Below, piece by piece: positions 13,111 through 25,949 of a stretch of 64,000 nucleotides of DNA. Every line of letters starts with the position of its first letter. Within the stretch, counting starts at the first letter, position 1. The stretch covers positions 1,488,001 through 1,552,000 of the forward strand of contig NW_026870965.1 in the NCBI RefSeq assembly GCF_033118175.1, written 5' to 3'. The notes beneath the pieces were generated by a model. That model did not search any database. It saw only the letters and a list, made by a program, of their open reading frames with translations, and was not told the origin of the DNA. Source of the DNA: Dama dama. Its lineage: Eukaryota; Chordata; Mammalia; Artiodactyla; Cervidae. A program made the position numbers and the translations under genes.

Positions 13111-14900
13111 ATCGTTTTCAAAAACATGAAGAGCCTGAAAAGGTGTGAAAAATATGAAGAGCTTCAAAAAGTGTCAAAAATATGAGGATAATGAAACGGT
13201 CTGAAAAACAGGAGGAGCGTGAAACTGTGTTCAAAAACATGAAGAGCCTGAAAAGGTGTGAAAAATATGTAGAGCTTCAAAAGGTGTCAATAATATGAGG
13301 AGCATGAAACGGTCTGAAAAATAGGAGGAGAATGAAACGGTGTTGAAAAACATGAAGAGGCTGAAAAGTGGTGAAAAATATGAAGAGGTTCAAAAGGTGT
13401 CAAAAATATGAGGAGCATGAAACGGTCTGAAAAATACGAGGAGCATGAAGTGGTGCTGAAAAACATGAAGAGCCTGAAAATGTGTGAAAATCTGAAGAGC
13501 TTCAAAAGGTGTCAAAAATATGAGGAGCATGAAACGGTCTGAAAAATAGGAGGAGCATGAAACGGTGTTCAATAACATGAAGAGCCTGTAAAGGTGTGAA
13601 AAATATGAAGAGCTTCAAAAGGTGTGAAAAATATGAGGAGCATGGAACGGTTTGAAAAATAGGAGGAGCAATAAGCCGTGTTCAACAACATGAAGAGCCT
13701 GAAAATGTGTGAAAAATATGAAGAGCTTCATAAGGTGTCAAAAATATGAGAAGCATGAAACGGTCTGAAAAATAGGAGGAGCATGAAGTGATGTTGAAAA
13801 ACATGAAGAGCCTGAAAAGGTATGAAAAATATGAAGAGCTTCAAAACGTGTGAAATAATGAAGAGCTTCAAAAAGTGTGAAAAATATGAGCATGAAACGG
13901 TCTGAAAAATATGAGGAGCATGAAGCGGTGTTCAAAAACATGAAAAGCCTGAAAAGGTGTGAAAACTATGAAAAGCATCAAAAGTTGTCAAATATATGAG
14001 GAGCATGAAACTTTCTGAAAAATAGGAGGAGCATGAAACGGTGTTCAAAAACAGGAAGAGCCTGAAAAGGTGTGAAAAATATGAAGAGCTTCAAAAGGTG
14101 TGAAAAATATGAAGAGCTTCAAAAGGTGTCAAAAAATGAGGAGCATTAAACGGTCTGAAAAATAGGAGGAGCATGAAACGGTGTTCAAAACATGAAGAGC
14201 CTGAAAAGGTGTGAAATATATGAAGAGCTTCAAAAGGTGTCAAAAATATGAGGAGCATGAAACTGTCTGAAAAATAGAAGGAGCATTAAGCGGTGTTCAA
14301 AAACATGAAAAGCCTGAAAAGGTGTGAAAACTATGAAAAGCATCAAAAGTTGTCAAATATATGAGGAGCATGAAACGGTCTGAAAAATAGGAGGAGCATG
14401 AAACGGTGTTCAAAAACATGAAGAGCCTGAAAAGGTGTGAAAAATATGAAGACCTTCAAAATGTGTAAAAAATATGAAGAGCTTCACAAGGTGTAAAAAA
14501 TATGAAGAGCTTCAAAAGGGGTCAAAAATTAGATGAGCATGAAATGGTTTGAAAAATAGGAGGAGCATGAGGTGCTATTGAAAAACATGAAGAGCCTGAA
14601 AAGGCGTGAAATATATGAAGAGCTTCAAAAGGTGTAAAAAATATGAAGAGCTTCAAAAGGTGTCAAAAATATGAGGAGCATGAAGCGGTCTGAAAAATAG
14701 GAGGAGCATGAAACGGTGTTCAAAAACATGAAGAGCCTGAAAAGTTGTGAAAAATATGAAGAGATTCAAAAGTTGTGAAATACATGAGGAGCATGAACCG
14801 GTCTGAAAAATAGGAGGAGCATGAAGCGTTCTTGAAAAACATGAAGAGCCTGAAAATGTGTGAAAAATATGAAGAGCTTCAAAAGGTGTCAAAAATATGA

Positions 14901-15126
14901 GAAGCATGAAACAGCCTGAAATTTAGGGAGAACATGAAGCGGTGTTGAAAAACATGAAGAGCCTGAAAAGCTGTGAAAAATATGAAGAGCTTCAAAAGGT
15001 GTCAAAAATATGAGAAGCATGAAACAGCCTGAAATTTAGGGAGAACATGAAGCGGTGTTGAAAAACATGAAGAGCCTGAAAAGGTGTGAAAAATATGAAG
15101 AGCTTCAAAAGGTGTCAAAAATATGA
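14901..15126. repeat. Near-perfect 113-bp tandem doublet
   Basis: A distinctive monomer with GAAGCATGAAACAGCC followed by AAATTTAGGGAGAACATG starts at 14,901 and again at 15,014, exactly 113 bp later. The two copies differ in the D tail (AAAGCTGT against AAAGGTGT). The pair shows single-monomer duplication. Confidence 0.85.
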
Positions 15127-15229
15127 GGAACATGAAACGTTCTGCAAGATAGGAGGAGAATGAAGCTGTGTTGAAAATCACGAAGAGCCTGAAAAGTTTT
15201 GAAATATATGAAGAGCTCCAAAAGGTGTC

Positions 15230-15620
15230 AAAATATGAGCAGCATGAAACGGTCTGAAAAATAGGAGGGGCATGAAGCGGTGTTGAAAAACATGAAGAGC
15301 CTGAAAAGGTGTGAAATATATGAAGAGCTTAAAAAGGTGTCAAAAATATGTGGAACATTAAACGGTCTGAAAAATATGAAGAGCATGAAGTGGTTTTCAA
15401 AAACATGAAGAGCCTGAAAAGGTGTGAAAAATAGGAAGAGCTTCAAAAGGTGTCAATAATATGAGGAACATGAAACGTTCTGAAAAATATGAGGAGCATG
15501 AAGCTGAGTTGAAAATCAGGAAGAGCCTGAAAATTTTGAAATATATGAAGAGCTTCAAAAGGTGTCAAAATATGAGGAGCATGAAACGTTCTGAAAAAAT
15601 AGGAGGAGCATGAAACGGTG
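15230..15620. repeat. Module with GAGCAGC and ATGTGGAA variants, copy 2 of 3
   Basis: Collinear with copy 1 at offset 2,503 bp. CAGGAAGAGCCTGAAAATTTTG appears again near 15,517. Confidence 0.78.
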
Positions 15621-15940
15621 TTGAAAAACATGAAGAGCCTGAAAAGGTGTGAAAAATATGAAGAGCTTCAAGGGGTGTCAAAAATATGAGGAGCATGAAA
15701 CGGTCTGAAAATTAGGAGGAGCAATCAACGGTTTTCAAAAACATGAGGAGCCTGAAAAGGTGTGAAAAATATGAAGAGCTTCAAAAGGTATCAAAAATAT
15801 GAGGAGCATGAAACGGTCTGAAAAATACGAGGAGCATGAAGTGGTGCTGAAAAACATGAAGAGCATATAAACGTGTGAAATATATGAGCAGCTTCAAAAG
15901 GTGTGAAAAATATGAAGAGCATCAAAAGGTGTCAAAAATA

Positions 15941-16108
15941 TGAGGAGCATGAAGCGGTGTTGACAAACATGAAGAGCCTGAAAAGGTGTGAAAATCTGAA
16001 GAACTTCAAAAGGTGTCAAAAATATGAGGAGCATGAAGCGGTGTTGACAAACATGAAGAGCCTGAAAAGGTGTGAAAATATGAAGAGCTTCAAAAGGTGT
16101 CAAACGTA
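15941..16108 (+). repeat. 84-bp trimer form, block C fused into B
   Basis: TGAGGAGCATGAAGCGG starts at 15,941 and 16,025, exactly 84 bp apart. Each unit has a hybrid block (B start, C tail AAGCGGTGT), a D block reading TTGACAAACATG, and an A block. The C half that normally carries AAATAG is missing. Because 84 is divisible by three and that stop is gone, the + strand is open from 15,903 to 16,130 (75 codons). This open frame is a by-product of the deletion, not a gene. Confidence 0.88.
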
Positions 16109-16964
16109 TGAAGAGCATGAAACGGTCTGAAAAATAGGTGGAGCATGAAGCGGTGTTGAAAAACATGAAGAGCCTGAAAAGGTGTGAAAAACATGAAGAG
16201 CCTGAAAATGTGTGAAATATATGAAGAGCTTCAAAAGGTGTCAAAAATGTGAGGAGCATGAAACGGTCTCAAAAATAGGAGGAGCATGAAGCGGTATTCA
16301 AAATATGAAAAGCCTGAAAAGGTGTGAGAAACATGAAGAGCTTCAAAAGGTGTCAAAAATATGAGGAGCATGAAATGGTCTGAAAAATAGGAGGAGCATG
16401 AAGCGGTGTTGAAAAACATGAAGAGCCTGAAAAGGTGTGAAATATATGAAGAGCTTCAAACGTGTCAAAAATATGAGGAGCATGAAACGGTCTGAAAAAT
16501 AGGAGCAGCATGAAGCCGTGTTGAAAAACATGTATAGCCTGAAAAGGTGTGAAAAATATGAAGAGCTTCAAACGTGTCAAAAATATGAGGACCATGAAAC
16601 TGTCTGAAAAGTAGGAGGAGGATTAAGCGGTATTCAAAAACATGAAGAGACTGAAAAGGTGTGAAAAATATGAAGAGCTACAAAAGGTGTCAAATATATG
16701 AGGAGCATGAAACGGTCTGAAAAATAGGAGGAGGATGAAGCGGTGTTGAAAAACATGAAGAGCCTGAAAAGGTGTGAAATATATGAAGAGCTTCAAAAGG
16801 TGTCAAAAGTATGAGACACATGAAACGTTCTGAAAAATAGGAGCAGCATGAAGCTGTGTTGAAAATCAGGAGGAGCCTGAAAAGTTTTGAAATATATGAA
16901 GAGCTTCAAAACGTGTCAAAAATATGAGGAGCATGAAAAGGTCTGAAAAATAGGAGGAGCATGA

Positions 16965-17360
16965 AACGGTCTGAAAAATAGGAGGAGCATGAAACAGTGT
17001 AGAAAACCATGAAGATCTTCAAAAAGTGTCAAAAATATGAGGAGCATGAAATGGTCTGAAAAATAGAAGGAGCATGAAATGGTGTTGAAAAACATGAAGA
17101 GCTTCAAAATGTGTCAAAAATATGAAGAGCATGAAACGGTCTGAAAAATATGAGGAGCATGAAACGGTCTTTAAAATAGGAGGAGCAAGAAACGGTGTTG
17201 AAAAATATGAAGGGCCTTAAAAGGTTTGAAAAAATATGAAGAGATTCAAAAGATTTCAATTATGTGAGGAGCATGAAACCGTCTGAAAAATATGAGGAGC
17301 ACGAAACTGTATGAAAAATAGGAGGAAAATGAATCGGTGTTGAAAAACATGAAGAGCATG
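16965..17360. repeat. GAAGGGCC module, copy 1 of 3
   Basis: Diagnostic order: GTGTAGAAAACCATG (16,998), GAAGAGCTTCAAAATGTG, AAATATGAAGGGCCTTAAAA (17,203), GATTTCAATTATGTGAGG, AGGAAAATGAATCGG. The same order recurs near 19.3 and 23.1 kb. Such an ordered run of rare variants is unlikely to arise more than once. Confidence 0.82.
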
Positions 17361-18914
17361 GAAAGGTGTGAAAAATATGAAGAGCTTCAAAAGCTTTAAA
17401 AAATATGAGGAGCATGAAATGCTCTTAAAAATATGAGGAGTATGAAACGGTCTGAAAAATAGGAGGAGAATGAAACGGTCTGAAAAATAGGAGGAGCATG
17501 AAACGGTGTTAAAAAATATGAGGAGCATGAAAAGGTGTGAAAAATATGAAGAGCTTCAAAAGGAGTCATATATATGAAGAGCATGAAACGTTCTGAAATA
17601 TAGGAGGAGCATGAAGCAGTGTTGAAAAACATGAAGAGCCATAAAGGTGTGAAAAATACAAAGAGCTTCAAAAGGTGTCTAAAATATCATTAGCATGAAA
17701 CTTATGAAAAATAGGAAGAGCATGAAGCGGTGTTCAAAAAGAAGAAGAGCCTGAAAAGGTCTGAAAAATATGAAGAGCTTCAAAGTATTTGAAAAATATG
17801 AGGAGCATGAACCGGTGTGAAAAATAGGAGGAGCATGAAACAGTGTTCAAAAACACAAAGAGCCTTAAAAGGTGTGAAAAAGAATAAGGGCTTCAAATCG
17901 TGTCAAAAATAAGAGGAGCAGGAAACGGTCTGAAAAAATAGAGGAGCATGAAACGGTGTTGTAAAACATGAAGAGCATGAAAATGTGTGAAAAATATGAA
18001 GAGTTTCAAAAGGTGTCAAAAATATGAGGAGCAAGAAATGGTGTTGAAAAAATGAAGAGCATGAATAGGTGTTAAAAACTTGAAGAGCTTCAAAATGTGT
18101 GAAAAATATGAGGAGCATGAAACGGTGTGAAAAATAGGAGATCATGAAGTGGTGTTGAAAAACATGAGGAGCCTGAAAACGTGTGAAAAATATGAAGAGC
18201 TTCAAAAGGTGTGAAAAATATGAACAGCTTCAAAGGTGTCAAAATTATGAGGAGCATGAAACGGTCTGAAAAATATGAGGAGCATGAAACTGTGTTCAAA
18301 AATTTGAAGAACCTGAAAAGGTATGAAAAATATGAAGAACTTCAAAAGGTGTCAAAAATATGAGGAGATTGAAACGGTTCGAAAAATAGGAGGAGCATGA
18401 AACGGTGTGGAAAAACATGAAGATCCTGAAAAGGTTTTAAAAAAATGAAGAGCTTCAAAATCTGTCAAAAATATGAGGAGCATGAAACGGTCTGAAAAAT
18501 AGGAGAAGCATGAAGCGGTGTTGAAAAACATGCAGAGCCTGAAAAGGTGTGAAATATGTGAAGAGCTTCAAAACGTGTCAAAATATGAGCAGCATGAAAT
18601 GGTCTGAAAAATAGGAGCAGCATGAAGTGGTGTTGAAAAACATGAAGAGCCTGAAAATGTGTGAAATATATGATAGCTTCAAAAGGTGTCAATAATGTGA
18701 GGAGCATGAAACGGTCTGAAAAATAGGAGAAGCATGAAGCGGTATTCAAAATATGAAGAGCCTGAAAAGGTGTGAAAAATATGAAGAGCTTCAAAAGGTG
18801 TCAAAAATATGAGGAACATGAAACGTTCTACAAGATAGGAGGAGAATGAAGCTGTGTTGAAAATCACGAAAAGCCTGAAAAGTTTTGAAATATATGAAGA
18901 GCTAAAAAAGGTGT

Positions 18915-19255
18915 CAAAATATGAACAGCATGAAACGGTCTGAAAAATAGGAGGGGCATGAAGCGGTGTTGAAAAACATGAAGAGCCTGAAAAGGTGTGA
19001 AATATATGAAGAGCTTCAAAAGGTGTCAAAAATATGTGGAACATTAAACGGTCTGAAAAATATGAAGAGCATGAAGTTGTTTTCAAAAACATGAAGAGCC
19101 TGAAAAGGTGTGAAAAATAGGAAGAGCTTCAAAACGTGTCAATAATATGAGGAACATGAAACGTTCTGAAAAATATGAGGAGCATGAATCTGTGTTGAAA
19201 ATCAGGAAGAGCTTGAAAATTTTGAAATATATGAAGAGCTTCAAAACGTGTCAAA
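18915..19255. repeat. Module with GAGCAGC and ATGTGGAA variants, copy 3 of 3
   Basis: AAATATGTGG lies at 19,030, which is 3,686 bp after copy 2. The later CAGGAAGAGCTTGAAAATTTTG (near 19,202) differs by one base from copies 1 and 2. The first block reads GAACAGC here, and GAGCAGC returns at 19,261. Confidence 0.75.
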
Positions 19256-19258
19256 ATA

Positions 19259-19590
19259 TGAGCAGCATGAAATGGTCTGAAAAATAGAAGGAGCATGAAA
19301 CGGTGTTGAAAAACATGAAGAGCTTCAAAATGTGTCAAAAATATGAGGAGCATGAAACGGTCTGAAAAATATGAGGAGCATGAAACAGTCTGTAAAATAG
19401 GAGGAGCAAGAAACGGTGTTGAAAAATATGAAGGACCTTAAAAGGTTTGAAAAAATATGAAGAGATTCAAAAGATTTCAATTATGTGAAGAGCATGAAAC
19501 CGTCTGAAAAATATGAGGAGCACGAAACTGTCTGAAAAATAGGAGGAAAATGAATCGGTGTTGAAAAACATGAAGAGCATGGAAAGGTGT
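19259..19590. repeat. GAAGGGCC module, copy 2 of 3 (partial)
   Basis: AAATATGAAGGACCTTAAAA is at 19,424, about 2,221 bp after copy 1, with one base changed in GGGCC. The GTGTAGAAAACC part is absent, so the copy is left-truncated and joined to the GAGCAGC module. Confidence 0.8.
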
Positions 19591-22500
19591 GAAAAATATG
19601 AAGAGTTTCAAAAGGTGTCAAAAATATGAGGAGCATGAAACGGTCTGAAAAATAGGAGGAGCATGAAACTGTGAAAAATTAGAAGAGCCTGAATATGTGT
19701 GAAAAAAATGAAGAGCTTCAAAACGTGTGAAAAATATGAGGAGCATGAAACGGTCTGAAAAATCGGAGGAGCAAGAAACGGTGTTCAAAAACATGAGGAG
19801 CATGAAACGTTCTGAAAAATAGGAGGAGCATGAAGCAGTGTTGAAAAACCTGAAGAGCCTGAAAAGGTGTGAAAACTATCAAGAGATTCAAAAAGTGTCA
19901 AAAATATGACGAGCAAGAAACGTTCTGAAAAATAGGAGGAGCATGAAGTGGTGTTGAAAAACATGAAGAGACTGAAAAGGTGTGAAAAGTATGAAGACCT
20001 TTAAAAGTTGTAAAAAAAGAGGGAGCATGAAACGGTCTGAAAAATATGAGGAGCATGAAACGGTGTTGAAAAACATAAAGAGCATTAGAAGCTGTGAAAT
20101 ATATGAAGAGCTTCAAAGCTGTAAAAAATATGAGGTGTATGAAACGGTCTGAAAAATAGGAGGAGCACGAAACAGTCTGACAAATAGGAGGAGCATGTTA
20201 CGGTGTTGAAAAACATAAAGAGCATTAAAAGCTGTGAAAAATATGAAGAGCTTCAAAAGGTGTAAAAAATGTGAGGTGCATTAAACGGTCTGAAAAAAAA
20301 GAGTAGCACGAAACGGTCTGAAAAATATGAGGAGCATGAAACGGTGTTGAAAAACATGAAGAGCCTGAAAAGGTGTGAAAAATATGAAGAGCTTCAAAAA
20401 GTGTCAAAAATATCAGGAGCATGAATTGGTCTGAAAAATAGGAGGAGCATGAAACGGTCTGAAAAATAGGAGGAGCATGAAACGGTGTTTAAAACCGTGA
20501 GGAGCATGTGAGGGTGTGAAAAATATGGAAGAGCTTCATAATGTGTCAAAAATATGAGGAGCACGAAACGGTCTGAAAAATAGGAGGAGCATGTAACGGT
20601 GTTGAAGAGCCCTAAAAGGTGTGAAAAATATGAAGAGCATCAAAGTGTTTCAAAAATATGAGGAGCATGAAACTGTCTGAAAAATAGGAGGAGCATGACC
20701 CGGTGTTGAAAAACATGAAGAGCATGAAAAGGTGTCAAAAATATGAAAAGCTTCAAAAGGTGTCAAAAAAAAGAGGAGCATGAAAGTGTCTGAAAAATAG
20801 GAGGAGCATGAAACGGTGGTGAAAAACGTTAGGGCATGAAAAGTTGTGAAAAATATGAAGAGCTTCAAAAGGAGTCAAAAATATGAGGAGCATGAAAAGT
20901 TCTGAAAAATAGGAGGAGCAGGAAATGGAGTTCAGAAACAAGAAGAGCCTGAAAAGGTGTGAAAAATATGAATTGCTTCAAAAGGTGTGAAAAATATGAG
21001 GAGCATGAAACGGTCTGGAAAATGGGAGGAGCATGAAGCATTGTTGAAAAACATGAAGAGCCTGAAAACGTGTGAAAAATATGAAAAGCTTCAAAAGGTG
21101 CAAAAAATATGAAGAGCTTCAAAAGGTGTCAAAAATATGAGGAGCATGAAACGGTCTGAAAAATAGGAGGAGCATTAATCGGTGTTGAAAAAGATGAAGA
21201 TCCTGAAAAGGTGTGAAAAATATGAAGAGCTTCAAAACGTGTCAAAAATATGAGGAGCATGAAACGGTCTGAAAAATAGGAGGGGCATGAAGTGGTGTTG
21301 AAAAACATGAAGAGCCTCAAAAGGTGTGAAAAATATGAAGAGCTTCAAAACGTGTCAAAAACATGAAGAGCATGAAATGGTTTGAAAAATATGAGGAGCT
21401 ACAAAAGGTGTGAAAAATATGAAGAGCTTCAAAAGGTTTCAAAAATATGAGGAGCATGAAACGGTCGGAAAAATAGAAGTAGCTTGAAAGTTGTTCAGAA
21501 TCATGAAGAGCCAGAAAAGTTGTGAAAAATATGAAGAGCTTCAATACGTGTCAAAAATATTACGAGCATGAAACGTTCTCAAAAATAGAAGGAGCAGGAA
21601 AAGGTGTTCACAAATATGTAGAGGCAGAAAAGGTGTGAAAAATACGAAGAGCTTCAAAATGGGTCAAAAATATGGGGAGCACGAAACGGCCTGAAAAATA
21701 GGAGGAGCATGAAACGGTGTTGAAAAGCCTGAAAAGCTGTGAAGAATATGAAGAGCTTCAAAAGGTTTCAAAAATATGAGGAGCATGAAACTGTCTGAAA
21801 AATAGGAGGAGCATGAACCGGTGTTGAAAAACATGAAGAGCATGAAAAGTGTGAAAAATATGAAGAGCTTCAAAAGGTGTCAAAAATGAGATGAACATGA
21901 AACGGTCTGAAAAATAAGAGAAGCAGGAAGTGGTGTTGAAAAACATGAAGAGCCTGAAAAAGGTGTGAAAAATATGAGGAGCATGAAACGGTCTGAAAAA
22001 AAGGAGGAGCCTGAAGCGGTGTTCAAAAACATGAGGAGCCTGAAAAGGTGTGAAAATTATGAAGAGCTTCAAAACGTGTGAAAAATATAAATAGATTCAA
22101 AAAGTATCAAAAATATGAGGAGCATGATACGGTCTGAAAAATAGGAGGAGCATGAAGCGTTGATGAAAAATATGAAGAGCCTGAAAAGGTGTGAAAAATA
22201 TGAAAAGCTTCAAAAGGTGTGAAAAATATGAAGAGCTTCAAAACGTGTCAAAAATATGAGGAGCATGAAATGGTCTGAAAAATAGGAGGAGCATGAAGCG
22301 GTGTTGAAAAACATGAAGAGCCTGAAAAGGTATGAAAAATATGAAGAGCCCGAAAAGTTGTGAAAAATATGAAGAGCTTCAAAAGGTGTCAAAAATATGG
22401 GAAGCATGAAACATTCTGAAAAATAGGAGGAGCATGAAGTGGAGTTGAAAATCATTAAGAGCCTGAAAAGGGGTGAAAAATAAGAAGAGCTTCAAAAGGT

Positions 22501-23057
22501 GTGAAAAATATGAAGAGCTTCAAAAGGTGTTAAAAATATGAGGAGCATGAAATCGTCTAAAAAAATAGGAGGAGCATTAAATGATGTTGAAAAACATGAA
22601 GAGCCTGAAAAGGTGTGAAAAATATGAAGAGCTTGAAAAAGTGTGAAAAATATGCAGAGCTTCAAAAGTTTTGAAAAATATGAGGAGCATGAATCCGTCT
22701 GAGAAATAGGAGGAGCATTAAACGGTGTTCAAAAACATGAAGAGCCTGAAAAGTGTGAAAAATATGAAGAGCCTGAAAACGTGTGAAAAATATGCAGAAC
22801 TTCAAAATTTGTGAAAAATATGAGGAGCATGAAACCGTCTGAGAAATAGGAGGAGCATTAAACGTTGTTCAAAAACATGAAGAGCCTGAAATGGTGTGAA
22901 AAATATGAAGAGCTTCAAAAATTGTAAAATATATGAGGAGCATGAAACGTTTTAAAAAATAGGAGGAGCATGAAGCGGTGTTCAAAAACATGAAGAGCCT
23001 GAAAAGGTGTGAAAAATATGAAGAGCTCCATAAGGTGTCCATAATATGAGGAGCATG

Positions 23058-23445
23058 AAACGGTCTGATAAATAGGAGGAGCATGAAACAGTGTAGAAAA
23101 CCATGAAGACCTTCAAAAAGTGTCAAAAATATGAGGAGCATGAAATGGTCTGAAAAATAGAAGGAGCATGAAACGGTGTTGAAAAACATGAAGAGCTTCA
23201 AAATGTGTCAAAAATATGAGGAGCATGAAACGGTCTGAAAAATATGAGGAGCATGAAACGGTCTGTAAAATAGGAGGAGCAAGAAACGGTGTTGAAAAAT
23301 ATGAAGGGCCTTAAAAGGTTTGAAAAAATATGAAGAGATTCAAAAGATTTCAATTATGTGAGGAGCATGAAACCGTCTGAAAAATATGAGGAACACGAAA
23401 CTGTCTGAAAAATAGGAGGAAAATGAATCGGTGTTGAAAAACATG
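23058..23445. repeat. GAAGGGCC module, copy 3 of 3
   Basis: GTGTAGAAAACCATG is at 23,091 and the GGGCC marker near 23,306, about 6.09 kb after copy 1. It is followed by a shorter junction (GAGCTTAAAAGG near 23,450) that differs from copies 1 and 2. Confidence 0.8.
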
Positions 23446-23829
23446 AAGAGCTTAAAAGGTGTCAAAAATATGAGAAGCATGAAAAGGTCTGAAAATTAGG
23501 AGGAGCAAGAAAAGGTGTTGAAAAAAATGAAGATCCTGAAAATGTGTGAAAAATATGAAGAGCTTCAAAACATGTCAAAAATACGAGGAGAATTAACTGG
23601 TCTGAAAATATGAGGTGCATGAAACGGACTGAAAATTAGGAGGAGCATGAAGTGGTGTTGAAAAATATGAAGAGGCTGAAAATGTGTGAAATATATGAAG
23701 AGATTGAAAACATTTCAGAAATGAAAGGAGCATGAAACTGTCTGAAAAATAGGAGGAGCATGAAGCAGTATTGAAAAACATGAAGAGCCTGAAAAGGTGT
23801 GAAAAATATGAAGAGCTTCAAAAAGGTGT

Positions 23830-24380
23830 CAAATATATAGAGGGTGAAACGGTCTGAAAAATATGAGGAGCAAGAAACTGTTTTCAAAAACATGAAGAGC
23901 CTCAAAAGGTGAGAAAAATATGAAGAGCTTCAAAAAGGTGTCAAATATATAGAGGGTGAAACGGTCTGAAAAATATGAGGAGCAAGAAACTGTTTTCAAA
24001 AACATGAAGAGACTCAAAAGGTGTGAAAAATGTGAAGAGCTTCAAACTGTGTCAAAAATATGAGGAGCATGAAACGGTCTGAAACATAGGAGGAGCATGA
24101 AGTGTTGTTGAAAAACATGAAGAGCCTGAAAAAGGTGTGAAACATATGAGGAGCATGATACGGTCTGAAAAATAGGAAGACATGAAGCGGTGTTGAAAAA
24201 TATGAAGAGCCTTAAAACGTATGAAAAATATGAAGAGCTTCAAAAGGTGTCAAAAATATAAGGAGCATGAAACGGTCTGAAATATAGGAGGAGCATGAAA
24301 ACGTGTTAAAAAACATGAAGAGCCTGAAAAGGTGTGAAAAATATGAAGAGCTTCAAATGGTGTCAAAAATATGAGGAGAA
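23830..24380. repeat. Module with shortened B block AAATATATAGAGGG, with internal 112-bp doublet
   Basis: CAAATATATAGAGGGTGAAA starts at 23,830 and 23,942, exactly 112 bp apart; this B block is about 26 bp, two short. Next come GCAAGAAACTGTTTTC and TTCAAACTGTGTC (24,041). Related runs lie near 25,700-26,050 (TTCAAACTGTGTC at 25,818) and 32,040-32,400 (32,178). The later two copies have no doublet. Confidence 0.8.
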
Positions 24381-25949
24381 TGAAACGGTCTGATAATTAG
24401 GAGGAGCATGAAGTGGTGTTGAAAAACATGAAGAGCTTGAAAAAGGTGTGAAACATATGAGTAGAATAAAACGGTCTGAAAAATAGGAGGAGCATGAAGT
24501 GGTGTAGAAAAACATGAAGACTCTGAAAAGGTGTGAAAAATATGAAGAGCTACAAAAAGTGTCAAAAATATGAGGAGCTTGAAACGGTCTGAAATATAGG
24601 AGGAGCGTGAAAAGGTGTTAAAAAAACATGAAGAGCTTCAAAAGGTGTGAAACATATGAGGAGCATGAAACGGTCTGAAAAATAGGAGGAGCATGAAGCG
24701 TTGTTGAAAAACATGAAGAGCCTGAAAAGGTGTGAAAAATATGAAGTGCTTCAAAAGGTGTCAAAAACATGAGGAGTATGAAAAGGTCTGAAAAATAGGA
24801 GGAGCATGAAGCGGTGTTCAAAAAAATGAAGAGCCTGGAGAAGTGTGAAAAATATGAAGAGCTTCAAAAAGTGTCAAAAATATGAGTAGCATTAAACGTT
24901 CTGAAAAGAGGAGAAGAATGAAGTGGTGTTGAAAAATATGAAGAGCCTGAAAGAGTGTGAAAAATATGAAGAGCTTCAGAAGGCGTCAAAAATATGAGGA
25001 GCATGAAACGGTCTGAAAAATAGGAGAAGCATGAAACGGTCTGAAAAATAGGAGGAGCAGCAAGCGATGTTGAAAAACATGAAGAGCGTGAAAAGGTGTG
25101 AAAAATATGAAGAGCTTCAAAAGGTGTCAAAAATTGAGGAGCATGAAAGGGTCTGAAAAATAGGAGGAGCATGAAGCGGTGTTGAAAAACATGAAGAGCC
25201 TGAAAAGGTGTGAAAAATATGAAGAGCTTCAAAAGGTGTCAAAAATGTGAGGAGCATGAAACGGTCGGAAAAATAGGAGGAGCATGAAGTGGTGCTGAAA
25301 AACATGCAGAGCCTGAAAAAGTGTGAAAAATATGAAGAGCTTCAGAAGGCGTCAAAAATATGAGGAGCATGAAACGGTCTGAAAAACAGGAGAAGCATGA
25401 AACGGTCTGAAAAATAGGAGGAGCATGAAGCGGTTTGAAAAACATGAAGAGCCTGAAAAAGTGTGAAAAATATGAAGAGCTTCAAAAGGTGTCAAAAATA
25501 TAAGGAGAATGAAACGGTCTGAAAATTAGGAGGAGCATGAAGCAGTGTTGAAAAACATAAAGAGCCTGAAACACTGTGAAATATATGAAGAGCCTCAAAG
25601 GTGTCAAAAATATGAGGAGCAAGAAACGGTCTGAAAAATAGAAGGAGCTTGAAGTGGTGTTGAAAAACATGAAGAGCCTGAAAAGGTGTCAAAAATATGA
25701 AGAGCTTCAAAAAGGTGTCAAATATATAGAGGGTGAAACGGTCTGAAAATTAGGATGAGGAAAAAACTGTTTTCAAAAACATGAAGAGCCTGAGAAGGTG
25801 TGAAAAATGTGAAGAGCTTCAAACTGTGTCAAAAATATGAGGAGCATGAAACGGTCTGAAACAAAGGAGGAGCATGAAGTGTTGTTGAAAAACATGAAGA
25901 GACTGAAAAAGGTGTGAAACATATGAGGAGCATGATACGGTCTGAAAAA

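Larger units (their letters stand above)
11821..25949. repeat. Array domain II: older, dispersed modules
   Basis: The array continues without interruption. The domain I markers stop at 11,791. Other markers define this section: CAAAATATGAGCAGCATG near 12,726, 15,229, 18,580, 18,917 and 19,252; AATATGTGGAA near 12,842, 15,345 and 19,031; and GAAGGGCC or GAAGGACC near 17,209, 19,430 and 23,303. Copies are usually several kilobases apart and differ by more substitutions than in domain VII. No gene or unique sequence was seen. Confidence 0.8.

Noticed and set aside
15903..16130. + strand open frame of 75 codons (and a 62-codon one at 32,012-32,200)
   Set aside because: The first is explained by the 84-bp trimer form and loss of the AAATAG stop; the second by local point changes removing stops. 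Both are ordinary repeat sequence.
18371..18400. TTCG near an A-rich stretch as a full CENP-B box
   Set aside because: GGTTCGAAAAATAGGAGG has TTCG but lacks CGGG at the required distance.
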